Counted from the stretch's first letter, positions 33,706 to 46,823 are shown. The stretch is 64,000 nucleotides of DNA from Blumeriella jaapii (GCA_009599575.1 VWND01000075.1:806001-870000); one strand, 5' to 3'. Notes: generated by a model from the letters alone, not told the origin. Numbers and translations: made by a program.

Positions 33706-34796
33706 CTCTGTCGCCGCACCCTCAATGGCAGCACGCAGAACTGCCACCACGGACTCCCCCCCGACTGACCTCGATCGCGAGGAGAGCGACGACACGAGTT
33801 GATCGCTCAGTGTTTCAGCGAGAACCACCGCACCGCATCCGGGGCAGTAGGGAACTGGAACCGAAGGGGACGATCCCAATGCTGCTGCTGCTGCTTGACC
33901 ACCTCACCCAAGACACAGGCGCCGTGTCACCCACCCACCATGGAGATGGAGATAGCCATCGCAACCAACCACACACGGCTGGAAGCCGACGCCACGGCGG
34001 CGGCAGCAGTGAGACGGCCACGGCCACGGCCCTGCTCCTACTGTATCCTCGCTACCCCATCTGACTCCCTCTCTCTCACTCTCTCACTTACCACACACAG
34101 CATGAAGAGCCGAGAAGCGAGGAGGCATGGCGCCAACCGGTGCTGTATGTACTGTACATACTGTATGTAGGTATGTAATCTGTAGATGCTGCGCACGCAC
34201 AGCTCGCTCGCCAGCGCTCAACAGGGAGAGACACACACACACCTACTGTACCGCGTAGGTAGACATCTCGCTTCCTTCGTCGACCAAGGCGCAACTCTCG
34301 GGGTCGAGCTCGGTCACGCTTTTTGTTTGTTTTTCTGCTCCTCGCTTCTTTTTCTTCTTCTACTTCTTCTTCTTCTTCTTCTACTTATTTTCTTTTTTCA
34401 ATTTTGTTTTTTTCTTTCTTTCTTCTTTCCTTTTTTTAGGGGGGAGGGGGCTTCGTAAATCCCACCATCGAACACATCGCATCGCGTCGCAATCTCGTCT
34501 CCCTGTTCCCGTGCCTTCGTCCGTCCGGGCTCGCTCACGCGCACCCCGTGCCCCCGCGTCCCCGTGTCCGAGTCCGAGGGCGATGCTCTCTTACTGTACT
34601 GTACTTTCTCCGTATGGCGCTGCGCAAAGGTTGTATGTATTTATTTATGAATGTATGTATGTATGTACACAGTAGAGTAGTAGAAAAGAAAAAGAAGTGT
34701 GAGAGGAATAGGAGGCGATACACCGTATGCGAGAACCTACAGTACAGTTCCTACAGTACAGTATGTACAGTACATACGGTACAGTACGATGACCGA

Positions 34797-35034
34797 AAAG
34801 AGCCCTCGCCTCGCTTGGCCTCGCCTCGCTTGGCCTCGCCTCGTCTCGCTTCCGGCTTGTTTTTCCTCGCCGAACTCGTCGGGGCTCGCTCGGCTCCTGG
34901 TCTGTACATACGGAAGGGCAGCGCCGAAGCGAGCGAGCGAGCGAGCGAGCGAGTACACAGTACAGTAAGAGGGAAAAAGAGAAAAAGAGAGATATGCAGA
35001 AGATGCATGGATGCATGCATGCATGCATGCATGC
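34797..35034 (+). repeat. cluster of short tandem arrays
   Basis: A TCGCCTCGCTTGGCC-type array at 34797-34852, GAGC units at 34929-34953, and GCAT units at 35004-35034 lie within 250 bp. Confidence 0.85.
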
Positions 35035-36060
35035 AGCAGTGCGGGTCTGGCCCAGGTCTTCTTGTTCTGTCCTGTCCTGTCTGTCCTCCTGCTTGTGGGG
35101 GTGCTTTCGACCACGGAGGGGAGGCGCGCCCGTGTGATTGGTGGTGCGGGCGCCGATGGATGGATGGATGGATGCAATAGCGAGGTGGGTGGTGTTATTG
35201 CTTCTGGGGGCGGGCTGAAATGGGTCAGGACGGAAGAGGGAGGGAGGGAGGGTGGGAGGGAGCGTGGTGGTGGTGGGCTGATTGTGAGTCAGAGTCTGCA
35301 TTGTATCGAAGTTTGTGTGTACGGTAGGGTAGGTGTCGAGGGAGAGAGAGAGAGAGAGAGAGAGAGGCGCGTTCATCGTGGAGGTACTGTACTGGAATGG
35401 TGTTTGGGGAGATGGGATGGATGGATGGATGGGTGGGAGCATGGGCGGGAAAGTCTGTTCGTCAGTGTTGGATGACTTGGGCGAGATTCTCTTGCTTTGC
35501 TACGATTCATCGTGCGGTGGGTATCGTTATTCGCGGTGGTTATGGTGGTGGTTTGCCGTTGATATTGATATTGATATTGATAATGCTAATGATCTCGGGC
35601 TCAAATTATCCTCTGATGGTCACCGAGGTGGTCGGACACTGGCCCGCCCGCCTGACGTCCGACGAGGGGACTTCTAGTCCGGCCCGGCACTACAGAGACT
35701 ATGATTGCCATTGGGGGCAGATGCGGCAAAAAGTACCGTGCGAGGAGCCCGTCGCCATGACTCAGGATCGGTGACTTGGGTGCGATGGCGGGTGGGCACA
35801 ACTGCCGTGTCTTTCCCCGACGGACGCGCGGATCGGCTGTGGAGAGCGAGTGAGTCTTGTTGACAGCACGCGGATGGCGAAGCGAGATAGGCGAGATGAG
35901 GGAATGGAGCGTGGCCAGCACCGACTCCAGGTCGCGAAGGTACCGACCGTACAGTATGTACTGTGCATGTGTATGTACAGTATGTACTGTATGTATGTAC
36001 ACAGTATGTACCTCTCTCTCTGTACTTACTGTACTATGTACATACGTACATGTACATCGT

Positions 36061-39041
36061 ATGCATCTCCACTAGACCCAGCCCATCACTTCCTCATGAA
36101 TGCTGGCGCCGTGTCGAACTCGACTAATCATCATCGTACATCGTCTGCCATGTCCCCAACCTTCCTAGACCCGGACGTGGAGCCGTTGAAGGAAATGTCT
36201 CTCCTGCGGCCCCTGTCCTCTGCAGCTCGGGCGGGCGGTCGTCTGCGTGTCCAACTCACTGCTCTCTCTGCCTCTTCTTCCTCCTTTCGATCGGCGGCCC
36301 TCCTGTCAAAAGGCTTCGATCCGCCCCTGGTCGCGGTCGCGGTCCATGTCCATGCCCATGGCCATGCGCCTCGCATCCATGCCCATGTCCTGGTCCTTGT
36401 CCGTGGCCTGGTCGTCGTGGTAGAGTTGCGGACGGGACAGCACCGTACACCGTACACCCACGAACCCACCCAGGCCCCCATCACCCTGTCCTCCATCACC
36501 ACCGTCCTGACTGCTCCGAGAAGCGCAACAAGCTTTTCGTCCGCATCTTCGCCCGGCCGCAACCCAGGTCCCGTCTGTCAGGATCCCCTCAACGGCGCTC
36601 GACCCCCTTCCGCTGCCCTGCCCTGCCCTGCCCTCCCCTCCCCTCTCGCCGTCCATCCTTGCTTCCCGCCGTCTGCACACGCCATCCCGTTGGAGCTACG
36701 ACGTTTGGCAGCTCGGAAAGTGAAGCTATTCCCAGCGCGCGTCGCGAAGGTCCGTCGAGCGCCCGCGCGAGACTCGACGCCACGGCCCGCGCATCTCGCG
36801 AGCGTCCTCGGGCGACCCCCGCGGCCTTCCGGTCGCACACCGACCGTCCCCCGATCCCGACGGCCGCCGCGACACGTGCGATCGCGAGACCTGTCCGCCG
36901 GGTCCCAGGTGCCATTCCGGTGGTTCCCGTCGCGGCCAGTCTTCGCGGCCAGCAGCAGCAGCAGCAGCAGCCCCAGCAGCCCCAGCCCCAGCAGCGGCGG
37001 CGACGGGCGCGCAACGAGCACCGTCGACTCCGTGTCCCAGCGCCTGCATCCCGCCAGTCTCGTGGGGTGCGCATTGCCGCCTGCACCGAACCGCGGCCGA
37101 GGGAGCGAGAAGATCGCGCGCGCGCAAGAGAGAGAGCGCGCGAGAGAGAGCGAGGACGAGCTTGAGCCTGAGCCTGAGCTCGAGCTTCTGGTACTGTACA
37201 GTACTCGAGGAGTGCGTGCATCGCATCGCGGGCAGGGCAATACACAAGGTCAGTGGTTCCATCTCGAATTTCCTATTTTCCGAAAGCCGTCTGGACCACT
37301 GGACGGGGAGCGAAGCGAGAAAGAGAGAAGCGAAGCGAGAGAAAGGGAGAGGGAGAGGGAGAAAGAGAAGAAGAGAGGAAGAAAAAGAGAAGGAAAGCAA
37401 GAAAAAAAAAGAAAGAAAGAAAGAAAAAAAGAAAGAAAGAACAGAAGAAGAAAAGGGTTGTGGCTCTACCCGTCAGGCGTGGTGTTGTTTTCATCGCAAT
37501 CGCATCGCGTCGCTTCGCTTCGCATTATCTCGGGTCGGGCGAGGAAAGAACGGGATCCGACGAGGCGTCCGAGGCTATCACTATCTATCGCTATCTATCG
37601 CACGTCGCACGTCGCACCTGCGCCGCCCTGCACCACTACCACCACCACCACCACCACCACCACCACCAGCCCGCCCGCCCGCCCGCCCGCCCGTCCTCCT
37701 CCTCGACGCCTCGACGCTCTAGCCGGCCGCGTCCCCAAATCTTCACCTTCACCCCCGCCCGCGACCGACTCCGTGTGCACCACCTCGCCATCCACGAAGG
37801 GCCACCCACACAACGTGGAACGCCAGCGACCCTACGCTACGCTACGGTACGTCGTCGACGCGCGCCATCGCCCCGAAGCCCAGGACGCGCTGCGCAGTGC
37901 CCGCGCCCCGACGGCGATCCGGGAAGAGTGGCAGCAGCGCACCCGCGGCAAACGGCTGCGAATCGCATCCTCGGGGTCCGCCGGCGGCGACGTGGAGTCG
38001 CTCTCTCAGCCTTTACCCTGCGCGCGGGAAGAGGGACACCATGCTGACAGTGGTGCCACGCAGATCGGAATCGTCGTGTCTCCCCTCTCCTGCCTCGATC
38101 CCGAGTCGACCGACCCGTCGGACGTTCCTCAGCAGCGCGCGCTTCGGCAGACGCCCCGAGCCCAGAGGCCAGAGGGACGCCTCCCGAGCCAAATCGCACA
38201 TTCCACATCCACAGACGTGAGTCCCCCGGGCCTCGACACACGCCGCGGCACACGGTGGCAGACGGTGCCGTCCATCTCCCAGCACCGCGCGATCGAGAGT
38301 GCCGGACGTCGGCCCCGAACCCATACGAGTGTCGCTCGTTCGCCTCTTGAAGATTTGCCTGGGCGTGGAGATAGGGGACTGCCGAAGATTCCGCGCCGTG
38401 CTGATCGTGACGGACGGCGCAACGTCATCGCCCTCGCCGTTCCCGGAGGCCAGATCTGGGTGGAAGGGAATTCTCATCGCGGCGTGCGTGATCTGCCATC
38501 TCGCGAAAGCTTTTGTACTGTACGTTCGGGGCGGGCCCAGGCCGGCCATGCATGGGTCGCCGGTCGAGTCGCTCGCTGATGCTCGGCCAGAAATCTGCCC
38601 GGAAAACTCTAAACCACGCCGACGAGCCTTCGATCCATCCATCCGTCTTGCACCATCACCCCTTCCCCATCGCCGTCGTCGTCGTCCCCGTCGCCCTCGC
38701 CCTCGCCCCCTCCGACGGCGCGAGGTGCAACGGCGACGTGCTGCTGTCCTCGCCGCGAGGTACGTATACGTCCCAGACCCCGTGCTTTCTTTCCCTTGGG
38801 TCCCCCCCCCCCCCCCCCGCGTTGTCTTTGCGACCTGTCACTCCATGGCGTTTCCGATCCTTGTTTTGTCCCCGCCGGACGGTAAAGAGCGCAGGCGAGG
38901 GCGCGAGGGTGGCAGGCCGGGTGGCAGACAGGGTGGCAGGCCTGCTGCATGACCAGCTTCGCCCCCTGCCGTTACTTTGCCTCGCGACCCGTCTCCTCCT
39001 TAATTAATGTGCCGACGCCTGCTCGGCTTGGCTCGCGCGCT

Positions 39042-39074
<33 letters not shown>

Positions 39075-42000
39075 CCCGGTGTTTACCAAGCACCCTGGCC
39101 CTGCATCATATATCTCCCAGCCCGGGCCCTGAACTGACCTACCTACCTTGTCTTTCCACAGACAACGGTTTTTTTTCGTCGCTCTCCAGCCTTCGTCCCC
39201 GTCCCCGTCCCCGTCCCTGCGCGTGGTCCGCCTTACCGGTGCTTCCTCTGCGTCATCCGCCCGAATTCTCGCGCTGGCCGAGCTGAGCCGGTGGGTGTTG
39301 TTGTTGCTGTTGTTGTTGCTCTTGTTTTTGTTGTTGTCGTCATTATCATTGTTGTTGTTGTTGTCGTTGCTGTTGGTGGTGGTGCTGGTATGCGAGTTCC
39401 CTCTCCTCACAGGAACGACTAGTGTTGGTGTGCTTCTGCCACCCGTCCCCTCGCTGCCCAACACCTTCCTGGGAGCTTCGGGACATGCAGCTAATGCGAG
39501 CATTGCTAGAAACGGCTGGTCATCACGGACGCCTTCTCCCTCCGCTTCGGTGGAAAGCATCCCCAACGTGAGTTCATGCCCAATCTCCATGCCTCGTCGT
39601 TGCAAGATCTCTGGTCGCGCGGTGCGGTGCGGTGGTGTTTGCGGTGCTTGCGGTGCCTGAGCGACGCGCGGGTGGGAAGGGCTGCCATGGCCCTGGATTA
39701 GCGGCCGCTTGGGTTCATGCGAAAAACGTGGGTTGCCCTTCTAGGGCGCACGCGAGTGGCCCATAGCGCTGTTCGGTGCCGCGCTAGAGCCGGCGCTCAA
39801 CGTGGGGTCGGCAACCTTGCACGACCACGACCGCTTGCACCACCACCACCATCACCACCACCACCAACCACCACCAAGACCACCACCACCACCACCACCA
39901 CCGACCACCATGTCCCCCAGCCCGCGCCCGCCCGTCTGCCCGCCCGCCAGCACATCGATCAGCACCGACGTCGCTGCTTCGGTACCAGATCACCCATCCC
40001 CATCTCAGCTGGTGTCACCCGAGAACCCCCATCCAGCGGCTGGTGACCCCACCATTCCCGTCGTTCAGCTGCCTGGGATTCGTCCGATGCCTCGGGATGC
40101 CTGCTGCGGCGAGCCGCGCAGAGTCCGACCAGACGAAGATGTGCTCGAGTCGCTCGCTGTTCACGACGCCATGCGGCGTCTTTCTCAGCTTCTCAGCATC
40201 ACGCTCGCCAGAACCCGCCAATTTGCTTGCCTCTCTGGACGGGCCTTTTCTGCTCGGCATGATCGGCTCGCGGCACCGGGCCCGGGATTTCCAATTTGGG
40301 GCTGCCACACGTCTCCATCACGCGCGCCGCACCGAGATTTCTCTTGTCTGCCGTCTGGTGCACCGCCGCTGACTGATTGTCGAAGTAGATACGACCGGCA
40401 TCCAGGGAATTCCCGTCGTCGTCCGGCGAGCTTTCGTGTGGTCTGCGCACTCGGCCTCTAAAAAAGAAATTGCGCGTTTGCTGTGACGTCCGTCGCGACC
40501 GACGCTCACTCCCAGCAAATCAGGTTCCCAGTTGGTAAGTTGTGATGGCCCTGGCGAAGAATCTCCCCATGCCCCCCCCAGTCTGTACGCACAGATCTTG
40601 CAAGCATGCCGCGGGAAGGGACTCCCTGCTTCGGTGGCCAGCTGGACCAGACAAGCAAACGGCGGTGGCGGGAAACGAGGCTGACAGATCTTGACAAGCA
40701 GGAATCCGGTCCTCGTCGATAAGAAACTCTGTGGAGATGTCTCATCGACAGACTTTCAAAGAGGAGCCTGGTGTCGCGGTGGCAGGCGATCACGTACGTA
40801 CACGCCTGTTTTTTTCTCTTTGCTTTTTGGTTTTTTTTTTCTTTTCGGATCTCTTTTTCGATGCCACTCGCAACCCTCCTTACTGCAAGGTCATTGTGGG
40901 CTGGTACGGACGCGTCCTTCGGGCATCGCATCTCGTCGCTCGTTTCCGATCCTGCTACACAGGTGTTATTTCCTTTTGCTTCGACACTGCTTTCCCGCCG
41001 TCGCAATTCGCAAGTCAGGCCATTTCAGGCCGGGCCTAGGCACGACGACGCAGGGATACGGCCATCGATGGGTCTTCGAAACTTTCCAGAAGACTCGTCA
41101 CGAGCGGCGCAGGCAGGCTCTGGCAACGGCACTGGCATCGCAAGCGCATACCGGGGCGCGTTTCAGAGTGGGACGGGCTTGCTGCAAGCGAGACGAGGAT
41201 CGCGTCCTGATGCCCAATCCCACGCGACCGGCGCCGCACAGACTCGCCTGGGGCGGGGGCAGCAGGATCCTCGCTTAACCATGAAGCTGCACCGAGACGG
41301 TTGCAGGACCTTTGGATCTTTCGCCGTCGACGCGGACGCTTCTGGTGGCCATCCCAGATGGTCCCATGGTCCACACCCCATTGGGTGTGGCGGGTGCGAA
41401 TGCGGGAAGCGTGCAGTGCCATCGAACCGAGATTGCGTTGCTGCTGGTTTGGCACGTTTGTTTGAGCGAGTTTCATTTCTATGTCCTTCGACTCGCACTG
41501 CTCTTTCGTTCGACTCGATGTGCTGCTGTCGTCGTCGTGCACAGGGTTTCGTGTCGGGAGGATCACCCGCGGCGAAGCTGGGCCAGTTGCCCAGGCGTGA
41601 CCGATTTCAAGGAGCTTGCAGCGTTCTGCAGAGCTTTTGCTTTGCTTTTTCTCCCTCTTCACGCTCTGCACTCTGGCACCTTTCCATCACCACATGGGTC
41701 GTCGACATGGGCTGGGGTCTTCGGCTTCCTAGCGAGAGCGAAGTTTCTCGCTCCCCCCCCTGTCCGCCATGGCCTTGGCCTCGTCCTCTCCCTAGCACTT
41801 TGACACCGCGCTAGGTACGGCGTCATCTTCTAAAAACAATCGCACGCGCTGCACGTCCAACCCCTGCCTACCTACACTTCACTTTATGCTTTACGGCTCT
41901 CGCACAGGCGCTTCTTTTCACCGCCGCATGCCTGACCGGCAATAGTCGACGAGGGTGCGTCCACGGCTAGCAGTGCTAGTCCCGACCCAATTCCCACTCT

Positions 42001-42893
42001 GGGCTCTGAGCGTCATGCGATTGGCTCGCCCCCTGCTCTTTTCCATTCAACCCTGCACGACACTCTCCCCCATCTCATCTACCTCGCAGGGCAAATATAA
42101 ACCTTGTCACGATATTATTCCATGCGTTGTCGAAGTCCCCACTGCTTAATATCAATTTCATCACGGCTACATTACTCGAGACCGTGGCCCCCATTTCCCA
42201 CCCCTACCTCGTTTCCATAAGACCCATACCCGTACCCTACCACGGTTTCTTCCATACTCGAACACTCCTTCCTTATCCAAACTCGCACTTCTTTTGCACC
42301 CCCTCCCAGTCGAATCGCCTAGCTCGTCCCTACCAGCTCACACCCATTGCCCCCCCCTGACCGGTATATCTCCCTTTTCAGATCTGCTCTCTGCGGGTTT
42401 ATTTTTTTGTACTGATTTCTTCTCGTCTTTTGCATTTCGGCACTTTTGGTTCGGCGTCGTTTTCTGTGCTTTCATTTCCTTAGTGTTCGCGACCCTCGTA
42501 TACCCACTTCTTAAAAAGTGAAGCCCTGTGAAAATCACTCAATTTTGGGATATTGCTTTGTCGCTTAAGTCTTCTTGTCTACATCCGAAGATCTCGTAAT
42601 CGGGCAAGGCCCTGTTAAACAAGAGGTACACCCTCGCCGCCTTTTCTGTTGCCCCTCCCCCAAGCTGTTATCCACCTCCATTTGTCTCCATTGTCTTGTC
42701 TGGCGGGCCAAAAGGGGGAGATCGGGTACAAGGTACCGCGCGCTGCAGTCCACCCTCGTCATCCAGGATCTGGCGCGCTCTTCCTTACACTCGGGGAAAA
42801 AAAAAACACGCAAGACGCGTCTCTCTCAATGGTTGCTATATACTGCTTTTGCACTTACCAGACCCTTCAAAAGCCCATCACTGACTGTTCCTG
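36061..42893. other. GC-rich region upstream of medA, rich in triplet repeats, no credible gene
   Basis: Nearly 7 kb are GC-rich and therefore open in several frames on both strands; the longest plus-strand frame (35850-38579) reads through GA, CAC and CAG tracts and has no domain. Repeats seen are CAG (36951-36972), a purine tract (37310-37450), CAC (37626-37670), CTGC (39043-39073), TTG (39294-39380) and CAC (39837-39905). From about 41950 to 42800 it becomes pyrimidine-rich, typical of fungal promoters and leaders. Part of it may be the promoter and long 5' leader of the regulator gene; this is inference. Confidence 0.5.
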
Positions 42894-45724
42894 ATGCAGC
42901 ATCACCCCCACCACGCACAGCAGGGTCCTCCGCCTTCGCACCACCTGTCGCAACAGCCTCGACCCTCGAGCATTGTTCACCAGCATCAACAGCAACAACA
43001 GGTTCCACCTCAGCCTCAACACTCGAACCAGTATCCTGCCGCCCACATCCCGCAATACGGCCAGAGTGCTCAAGGTGCGGGTGGTCAACACTCCCAGGAG
43101 CTGCCTTACTATACCACAAACTCGCACCCGAGCCCCTACAGCACGCCCAGCGCAACCGGCACATATTCGTCTGCTGGTAAGTCTTCACATTCTGACGCGA
43201 TCTGGCTGGCGGAGACGCGTTGCTAATCCCATTTCCAGCTCCAGACACCCCGGACATCATGGCCGCGGCTCAGATGACCCGACCATACCCCCCCATCTCA
43301 TACCACACCCCTCAGTCGAACTCGCCGGCTTCCGTCGCCTCGCCTTCGGGCCATGACCAGCACAGAATGTATGCGCCGACTTCTCAATTGCAGCAAAACC
43401 CGCAGATGTACTATGCCGGCCCTCAGCAACAACAATACCCACACTTGCCACCGCAAAATGCTCCATCGTACGCGCCGCACCCGCAACAACAGCAGCAGCA
43501 GCATCATCAATCGATGACTTCTCAGCCCAATCTGCTCATGTCGCACACCCCAAGCCAGCAACACCAGATGCAGCAACACCCTAGCCAGCAACATGCCCAG
43601 CAAGCCATGACTGGCAGCCCGAGAACCAAGATGGAGTCACACGTACCGCAGATCCCTCGTCCATCTGCGCCTCTGGGCCCTCCACAGCCGCCGCAGCAGC
43701 AGCAGCACCCAGCCAATGCTCCACCCATGCAACAAAACGGCGCCCCCAACGCTGGGAACGCTGGGGTGAACCCGAACGCGGCCCCTGGTCCGATCCCTGC
43801 CACTACCCCACTAGTTGTTCGTCAAGACAACAATGGTGTTCAATGGATCGCTTTCGAGTACTCGCGCGACCGCGTCAAGATGGAGTACACCATCCGATGC
43901 GACGTCGAGTCCGTGAACGTCGAAACCCTCAGCCCTGAGTTCAAGACGGAAAACTGCGTCTACCCAAGAGCTTGCTGTAGCAAAGACCAATATCGCGGCA
44001 ACCGGCTCGTGTACGAGAACGAGTGCAACACGGTCGGTTGGGCTTTGGCCGAGTTGAATCCGTGCCTGCGCGGCAAGAGAGGCCTGATTCAACGCGCCGT
44101 CGACAGTTGGCGCAACAGCAACCAAGACCCTCGACTGAGGAGCAGACGGGTGCGCAGAATGGCCAAGATCAGCAACCGCAAAGCCGTTCAAGCCACTCAA
44201 CCTCCACACATGCCCGGCCCCAGCGGGCCGACAGGGATGCCGCCCTCCGGACACATGGGGCCAGGCGGGCCGAGCAGCATGGGCAAGCCCAGCATGAGCG
44301 GGATGAGTGCACAGCTCCACCACCATCACCACAACCACCCGGACGGAAGTACTGGCGGAGGGGATGATGTCGGTATGTTTCACCAGATGTGATGCCTGCC
44401 GTGATACTTTTCATGTTACCATTACCTGTGTTATGATACCTTTTGTTGCGAAACAATACCTGTTGAACGGGAGGACACTACATTCTGTGGGCGGCAGCAT
44501 CATCGCGTTGGGCTCCAATTGAGAACAATCACTCTTCCTGTATACTACAACATTGCACTTTTGGCTTTGGCTTTGGGAATTCTTGCTTGCCATGGGTACG
44601 GGCGTCGCTTGCATCACTACGCGTACCACCACCCGAAGTCGTGTCTTTTGTACCCATGTACCCTCATCCCCCGTTGCTCCTTCGGCCTTCGCATTGCTTG
44701 CTTGTTTTTGCTAACCGCTCAAAACTTGTGAGGCTAATTTGCAACCCACTTACTAGACAACGACTCATACATGGACGAGGACTCGCAACACCACCATCAC
44801 CACCAATCCCTCCACGGCGCCCCCAACTCCTCCTCCCCACATCAAGAGGATCCTCGCGACTCCCACGATTTTCGAGGCTACGCCGGCTCTAGCTCTTACC
44901 CCCCTCCTAACCTGACCGGCGCCGCCATGCCCCCTTCCTCCTCTATGCACAACCATACCCACTCTTCCCACTCCATTCCCGTTCGCGGAGCCCATTCCAA
45001 ATCGCCCGGAGGCAAAGGCAGCGAGGAGCTGACGGAGGAGGACCGCCGCGCCCTCTTCGGCGATATCCCCGAAGCGAAGAAGCGCAAGTTCATCCTCGTC
45101 GATGATCCCGGCAAGGGCGGCCGTGTGCGCGTCCGCGTCACGCTGGATACCGTCGATACCGACGAGATCCCCGATTCTTTCCGCAAGAGTAACTCCGTCT
45201 ACCCGCGCAGTTGGTTCCCGATCCAGATGCAGAGTCCACCTCCTTCGGCCAACGGCAGCCGATTCTTTCAAGAGGGCGACGAGGACGATACCGTGGAGAC
45301 CGAGGGGCGGGGACTGATGCGGGGACGTGCGGGCGAGAAGAAGGGAAAGCAGATGGTCTCGGTGCCGCTCGCGGACGGCGGCGAGGCGGAGGTCGGCGTG
45401 CCGCGCATGCGGAAGAGCATTCGCGCGAAGGAAGTGAAGCTGAACGATCTCGGCTATCGCATGACATGGCATCAGTCGAGAGTGTTTGCTGACAAGACAG
45501 TCTTCTTGCAGAAAGCTCGTAAGATCCCCTCCTCTCGGGACAACTGAGAGACAGACAGGCTAACCCGAACCACAGTGGACTCGTACCGCAACAAGGTTCG
45601 CAGTACGATGGAGCAGACGGGCAAAGAAGTCGCATCGGTCGCGCCGCACTTCGAGACGCGGGTCGGGAAGAGGCAGTGGAACGACCGCGGCAAGCGCGAG
45701 AGGAGAAGCGACGAGGACGCCTAG
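42894..45724 (+). CDS. medA: MedA/Acr1-type developmental regulator (conidiation)
   Basis: Four exons, 42894-43176, 43239-44372, 44757-45518 and 45576-45724, give 775 residues. Introns are 62, 384 and 57 bp. Residues 1-285 are low-complexity Gln/His/Pro with several poly-Q runs. Residues ~285-405 carry the first conserved block (DNNGVQWIAFEYSRDRVKME, VYPRACCSKDQYRGNRLVYE, GKRGLIQRAVDSWRN). A His/Gly/Pro-rich linker follows. Residues ~563-632 carry a second block (EEDRRALFGDIPEAKKRKF, GGRVRVRVTLDTVDTDEIPD, SNSVYPRSWFP), then GYRMTWHQSRVFADKTVFLQ and DSYRNKVRSTMEQTGKEV. This architecture matches Medusa of Aspergillus, Acr1 of Magnaporthe and Ren1 of Fusarium, nuclear regulators of conidiophore development. 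The identification rests on recalled family architecture. Each splice restores the frame. Confidence 0.82.
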
Positions 45725-46505
45725 GGACCGCGTTACCCAACTTGCCTCTGCTCTTCTCGCTCATCGATCATCGTTCATCGGCATTTCAAAGCTTGCTAGA
45801 GAGTATTTTGACCGCGCACCTGCATACCTGCACATGGAGAGATAGACGCGCAGTACACGCAACGCATGATGACCTTCTTACACTTCAATTCCTGTACCTT
45901 GGCTTCTTTTTTTGCCTTTCGTTGCATTTTGGCGCTCAGATGGGGAAGGGGAGGGAATGGGAATGGAAAAAGCGTATAGACTCCTCTCTGCTCTTCTCTG
46001 CGTCGCTTTCTTTTCTGTCATTCCACGAACATTCTCAATTCAAACTGGTGGGCTCGCTGGCTGGCTGGCTGGTGATTCCTTGACGGCCACGAGAAGAGCA
46101 AGATAGTGTATAATGTCTTTGCTTGTGCTGTTTCGACGTGGGTTGATTGGGCGTGGCTTGTTCGTTCCCGTGTTTGCTCGCGTTCTTGGTCTTTGGGTGT
46201 TTTTCGGGGCTCTAGAGAGGCAGATGGGTTTTGGGAGAGGCGCTTTTTAGATGATGGGCATTCATTGATGATGGGGATATGGGAGGCTCGTCGGAGATGT
46301 AGCAATAACGATGGGGGGATATGGCGGTGAATATGGGTAGCGGGCGGCCTGTCGACCGGGTGTCGTTTGTTATAGAATCGGATGGGTGGTAATGATGATG
46401 GATGGGTGGTGACGTGATGATGGGTGACGAATTATATGAATTGCACACCGCTTGGCTTTAATAGATTAAACTGCGTTGATGAATAAAATCTGTTTTTACA
46501 AATTC
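45725..46505. other. 3' flank of medA
   Basis: Contains the medA 3' untranslated region and GATGATGG-rich sequence near 46250-46420. No gene is seen. Confidence 0.5.
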
Positions 46506-46509
46506 CCAT

Positions 46510-46820
46510 TTTTTTTCTCTCCTCTCCTCTCCTCTCCTCTCCTCTCCTCTCCTCTCCTCTCCTCTCCTCTCCTCTCCTCTCCTCTCCTCTCCTCTCCTCT
46601 CCTCTCCTCTCTCCTCTCCTCTCCTCTCCTCCTCTCCTCTCCTCTCTCTCCTCTCCTCTCCTCTCCTCTCCCTCTCCTCTCCTCTCCTCTCCTCTCCTCT
46701 CCTCTCCTCTCCTCTCCTCTCCTCTCCTCTCTCCTCCTCTCCTCTCCTTTCTTTCCTTTCCTCCCTCTTTGCTTTCCTCTCCTCTCCTCTCCTTTCTTTC
46801 CTTTCCTTTCCTCCCTCTTT
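46510..46820 (+). repeat. polypyrimidine array, CCTCT pentanucleotide
   Basis: More than 40 CCTCT units, with a few phase slips, grade into CTTTC-rich sequence. One strand is pure pyrimidine over about 300 bp. It is open in every frame (SPLLSSPLLS / RRGEERRGEE) without being a gene. Confidence 0.95.
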
Positions 46821-46823
46821 TTA

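Larger units (their letters stand above)
28400..36060. repeat. field of TACTG/CAGTA pentanucleotide repeats and other microsatellites
   Basis: Short arrays of TACTG (and its complement CAGTA), typically 2-4 units and often facing each other as TACTGTAC...GTACAGTA, recur every few hundred bases. Clear examples lie near 28435, 28775, 28905, 29000, 30390, 30440, 30765, 30835, 31365, 31485, 31535, 31585, 31625, 31730, 32075, 32390, 32465, 32655, 32760, 33605, 34590, 34740, 34960 and 35385. Long open frames crossing this interval on both strands translate to repeat peptides (YCTVLYC-like) and are not genes. Other sequence here is made of GGAT, GAGT, CTT, GA and homopolymer tracts. I see no credible coding gene. 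Confidence 0.85.

Noticed and set aside
35850..38579. 909-aa plus-strand open frame
   Set aside because: It runs through GA, CAG and CAC tracts in GC-rich DNA, other frames on both strands are open too, and the translation has no domain or conserved block.
40771..41814. 347-aa plus-strand frame and 211-aa minus-strand frame
   Set aside because: Both open in the same GC-rich DNA; no domain, and composition differs from the real genes nearby.
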